A stretch of 64,000 bases of DNA from Microbispora corallina (GTDB taxonomy: Bacteria; Actinomycetota; Actinomycetes; Streptosporangiales; Streptosporangiaceae), in contig NZ_BOOC01000036.1 in the NCBI RefSeq assembly GCF_016863035.1, positions 1 to 64,000 on the forward strand, given 5' to 3'. This document shows positions 62,880-64,000 of this stretch, piece after piece. Every line of letters starts with the position of its first letter. The stretch's first letter is position 1. The notes below the pieces were generated by a model, which had not been told where the DNA came from, did no database searches, and worked only from the letters and a program-made list of their open reading frames with translations. A program made the translations under genes and the position numbers.

Positions 62880-64000
62880 TTGTCCGTTTCAAATCTGAGC
62901 GACGCCCAGCAGCGGGCGGTCGACGAGCTGTTCCGCCGGATCGCCCCGGTGGCCGACGAGCTCGGCGACCTCTTCGCGTCCCGCGGCCACCAGCTCGCCC
63001 TCGTGGGCGGCTCGGTGCGCGACGTCTTCCTCGGCCGCGTCGGAAACGATCTCGACCTCACCACGGACGCCCGTCCCGAGCGCGTCCTGGAGATCGTCAA
63101 GGACTGGGCGGACGCCGTCTGGACCATCGGCATCGACTTCGGCACGGTCGGCGTGCGCAAGGGCGGCCGGCTGCTGGAGATCACGACCTACCGCAGCGAG
63201 TCGTACGATCCGGCCTCGCGCAAGCCGGAGGTGGTGTACGGCGACACGCTCGAGGGCGACCTGGCCCGCCGCGACTTCGCCGTCAACGCGATGGCCGTGC
63301 GCCTGCCCGACCACGAGTTCGTCGACCCGTACGGCGGGCTGGCCGACCTCGGCGCCAAGGTCCTGCGGACCCCGGAGAGCCCCGAGCGGTCGTTCGACGA
63401 CGACCCGCTGCGCATGCTCCGGGCGGCCCGGTTCGCCTCGCAGCTCGGGTTCACGGTCGACCCCGGGGCGGTCGCGGCGATGACGGCCATGGCCGGCCGG
63501 ATCGAGATCGTCTCGGCCGAGCGGATCCGCGACGAGCTCGACAAGCTCATCCTCGGCGCGCTTCCGCGCACCGGGCTGACGATGCTGGTCGACACCGGGC
63601 TGGCCGGCCACGTCCTGCCCGAGCTGCCCAAGCTCCGGCTGGAGATCGACGAGCACCACCGGCACAAGGACGTGTACGAGCACACGCTGATCGTGCTGGA
63701 GCAGGCGATCGACCTGGAGACGGCCGGTCCCGACCGCGTCCTGCGCTGGGCCGCGCTGCTCCACGACATCGGCAAGCCGAAGACCCGCCGCAACGAGCCC
63801 GGCGGCCGGGTGTCCTTCCACCACCACGAGGTGGTCGGGGCGCAGCTGGCCAAGAAGCGGCTGACGGAGCTGCGGTTCCCCAAGGACGTCGTGGCCGACG
63901 TGGCCCAGCTCGTCGAGCTGCACCTGCGCTTCCACGGCTACGGCTCGGGCGAGTGGACCGACAGCGCCGTCCGCCGGTACGTCCGCGACGCCGGCCACCT
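62880..64000 (+). CDS. CCA tRNA nucleotidyltransferase (3'-truncated by window end)
   Basis: A partial gene with 373 codons visible, running off the right edge. LALVGGSVRDVFLGRVGNDLDLTTDARPERVLEIV is the nucleotidyltransferase core with G-G-S-V-R-D and catalytic D-L-D. Then GDTLEGDLARRDFAVNAMAVRL, DPLRMLRAARFASQLGF, and the HD phosphohydrolase region LRWAALLHDIGKPKTRR with HHHEVVGAQLAKKRL. It adds or repairs the tRNA CCA end, or acts as poly(A) polymerase. The TTG at 62880 is the best start; the frame has no ATG or GTG before residue 24. Known gene order places it beside murJ and DUF6049. Confidence 0.93.
   Translation, partial: MSVSNLSDAQQRAVDELFRRIAPVADELGDLFASRGHQLALVGGSVRDVFLGRVGNDLDLTTDARPERVLEIVKDWADAVWTIGIDFGTVGVRKGGRLLEITTYRSESYDPASRKPEVVYGDTLEGDLARRDFAVNAMAVRLPDHEFVDPYGGLADLGAKVLRTPESPERSFDDDPLRMLRAARFASQLGFTVDPGAVAAMTAMAGRIEIVSAERIRDELDKLILGALPRTGLTMLVDTGLAGHVLPELPKLRLEIDEHHRHKDVYEHTLIVLEQAIDLETAGPDRVLRWAALLHDIGKPKTRRNEPGGRVSFHHHEVVGAQLAKKRLTELRFPKDVVADVAQLVELHLRFHGYGSGEWTDSAVRRYVRDAGH

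Overview
The window is high-GC DNA, full of GTG and TTG starts, from the chromosomal origin region of an actinomycete. From 31.4 kb to the right end the gene order is the conserved actinobacterial origin order: tRNA-Ile, DUF3566 protein, gyrA, gyrB, dciA/DUF721, recF, gnd, dnaN, dnaA, rpmH, rnpA, yidD, yidC, jag, rsmG, parA, parB, then trxA, trxB, an anti-sigma gene, sigM, a pseudokinase gene, murJ, a DUF6049 gene and a CCA-adding enzyme. Content and proteins fit a filamentous soil actinomycete. A member of the Streptosporangiales is my best guess, but this is inference without a phylogeny.

Layout. (1) 1-6.1 kb: plant-polymer and accessory genes. These are the start of a secreted GH11 xylanase, a GNAT acetyltransferase, a small SRPBCC protein, a frameshifted MOSC-domain gene, and a large secreted GH2 glycosidase with an N-terminal ricin-type lectin domain. 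A LacI-type palindrome lies upstream of the GH2 gene. (2) 6.3-27.5 kb: about 21 kb of genes, all on the + strand, that read as one stress-survival block. It encodes a duplicated DUF2267 protein, a GT4 glycosyltransferase, a general-stress membrane protein, DnaK-GrpE-CbpA-CbpM-ClpB, a TrxC-type thioredoxin, a cyclic-nucleotide-binding/thioredoxin-reductase-like fusion, a DUF1931 histone-fold protein, a zinc formaldehyde dehydrogenase, a SnoaL-like protein, a 68-residue unknown, a Gfo/Idh/MocA oxidoreductase, an APC-type permease, a phosphoribosyltransferase-erythromycin-esterase fusion and an amylo-alpha-1,6-glucosidase. (3) 27.5-31.4 kb: small regulators (STAS, CspA, MerR, MarR), a cupin, a broken DoxX remnant and about 0.6 kb with no gene. 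(4) 31.4-64 kb: the housekeeping origin and cell-envelope region.

How it works together. oriC is the DnaA-box cluster between dnaN and dnaA. A second smaller cluster lies between dnaA and rpmH, and further DnaA-box 9-mers lie inside the dnaA and recF coding sequences. ParA/ParB and three 14-bp parS palindromes form the segregation locus. rpmH-rnpA-yidD-yidC-jag-rsmG is the ribosome/RNase P/membrane-insertion operon. sigM, its zinc-binding anti-sigma gene and trxA/trxB form the redox-stress module, and the pseudokinase/murJ/DUF6049 group serves peptidoglycan precursor export. The stress block carries its own complete chaperone and thioredoxin-type machinery, separate from the housekeeping trxA/trxB. 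It is the most interesting part of the window.

No CRISPR array, insertion sequence, rRNA gene or prophage was seen.
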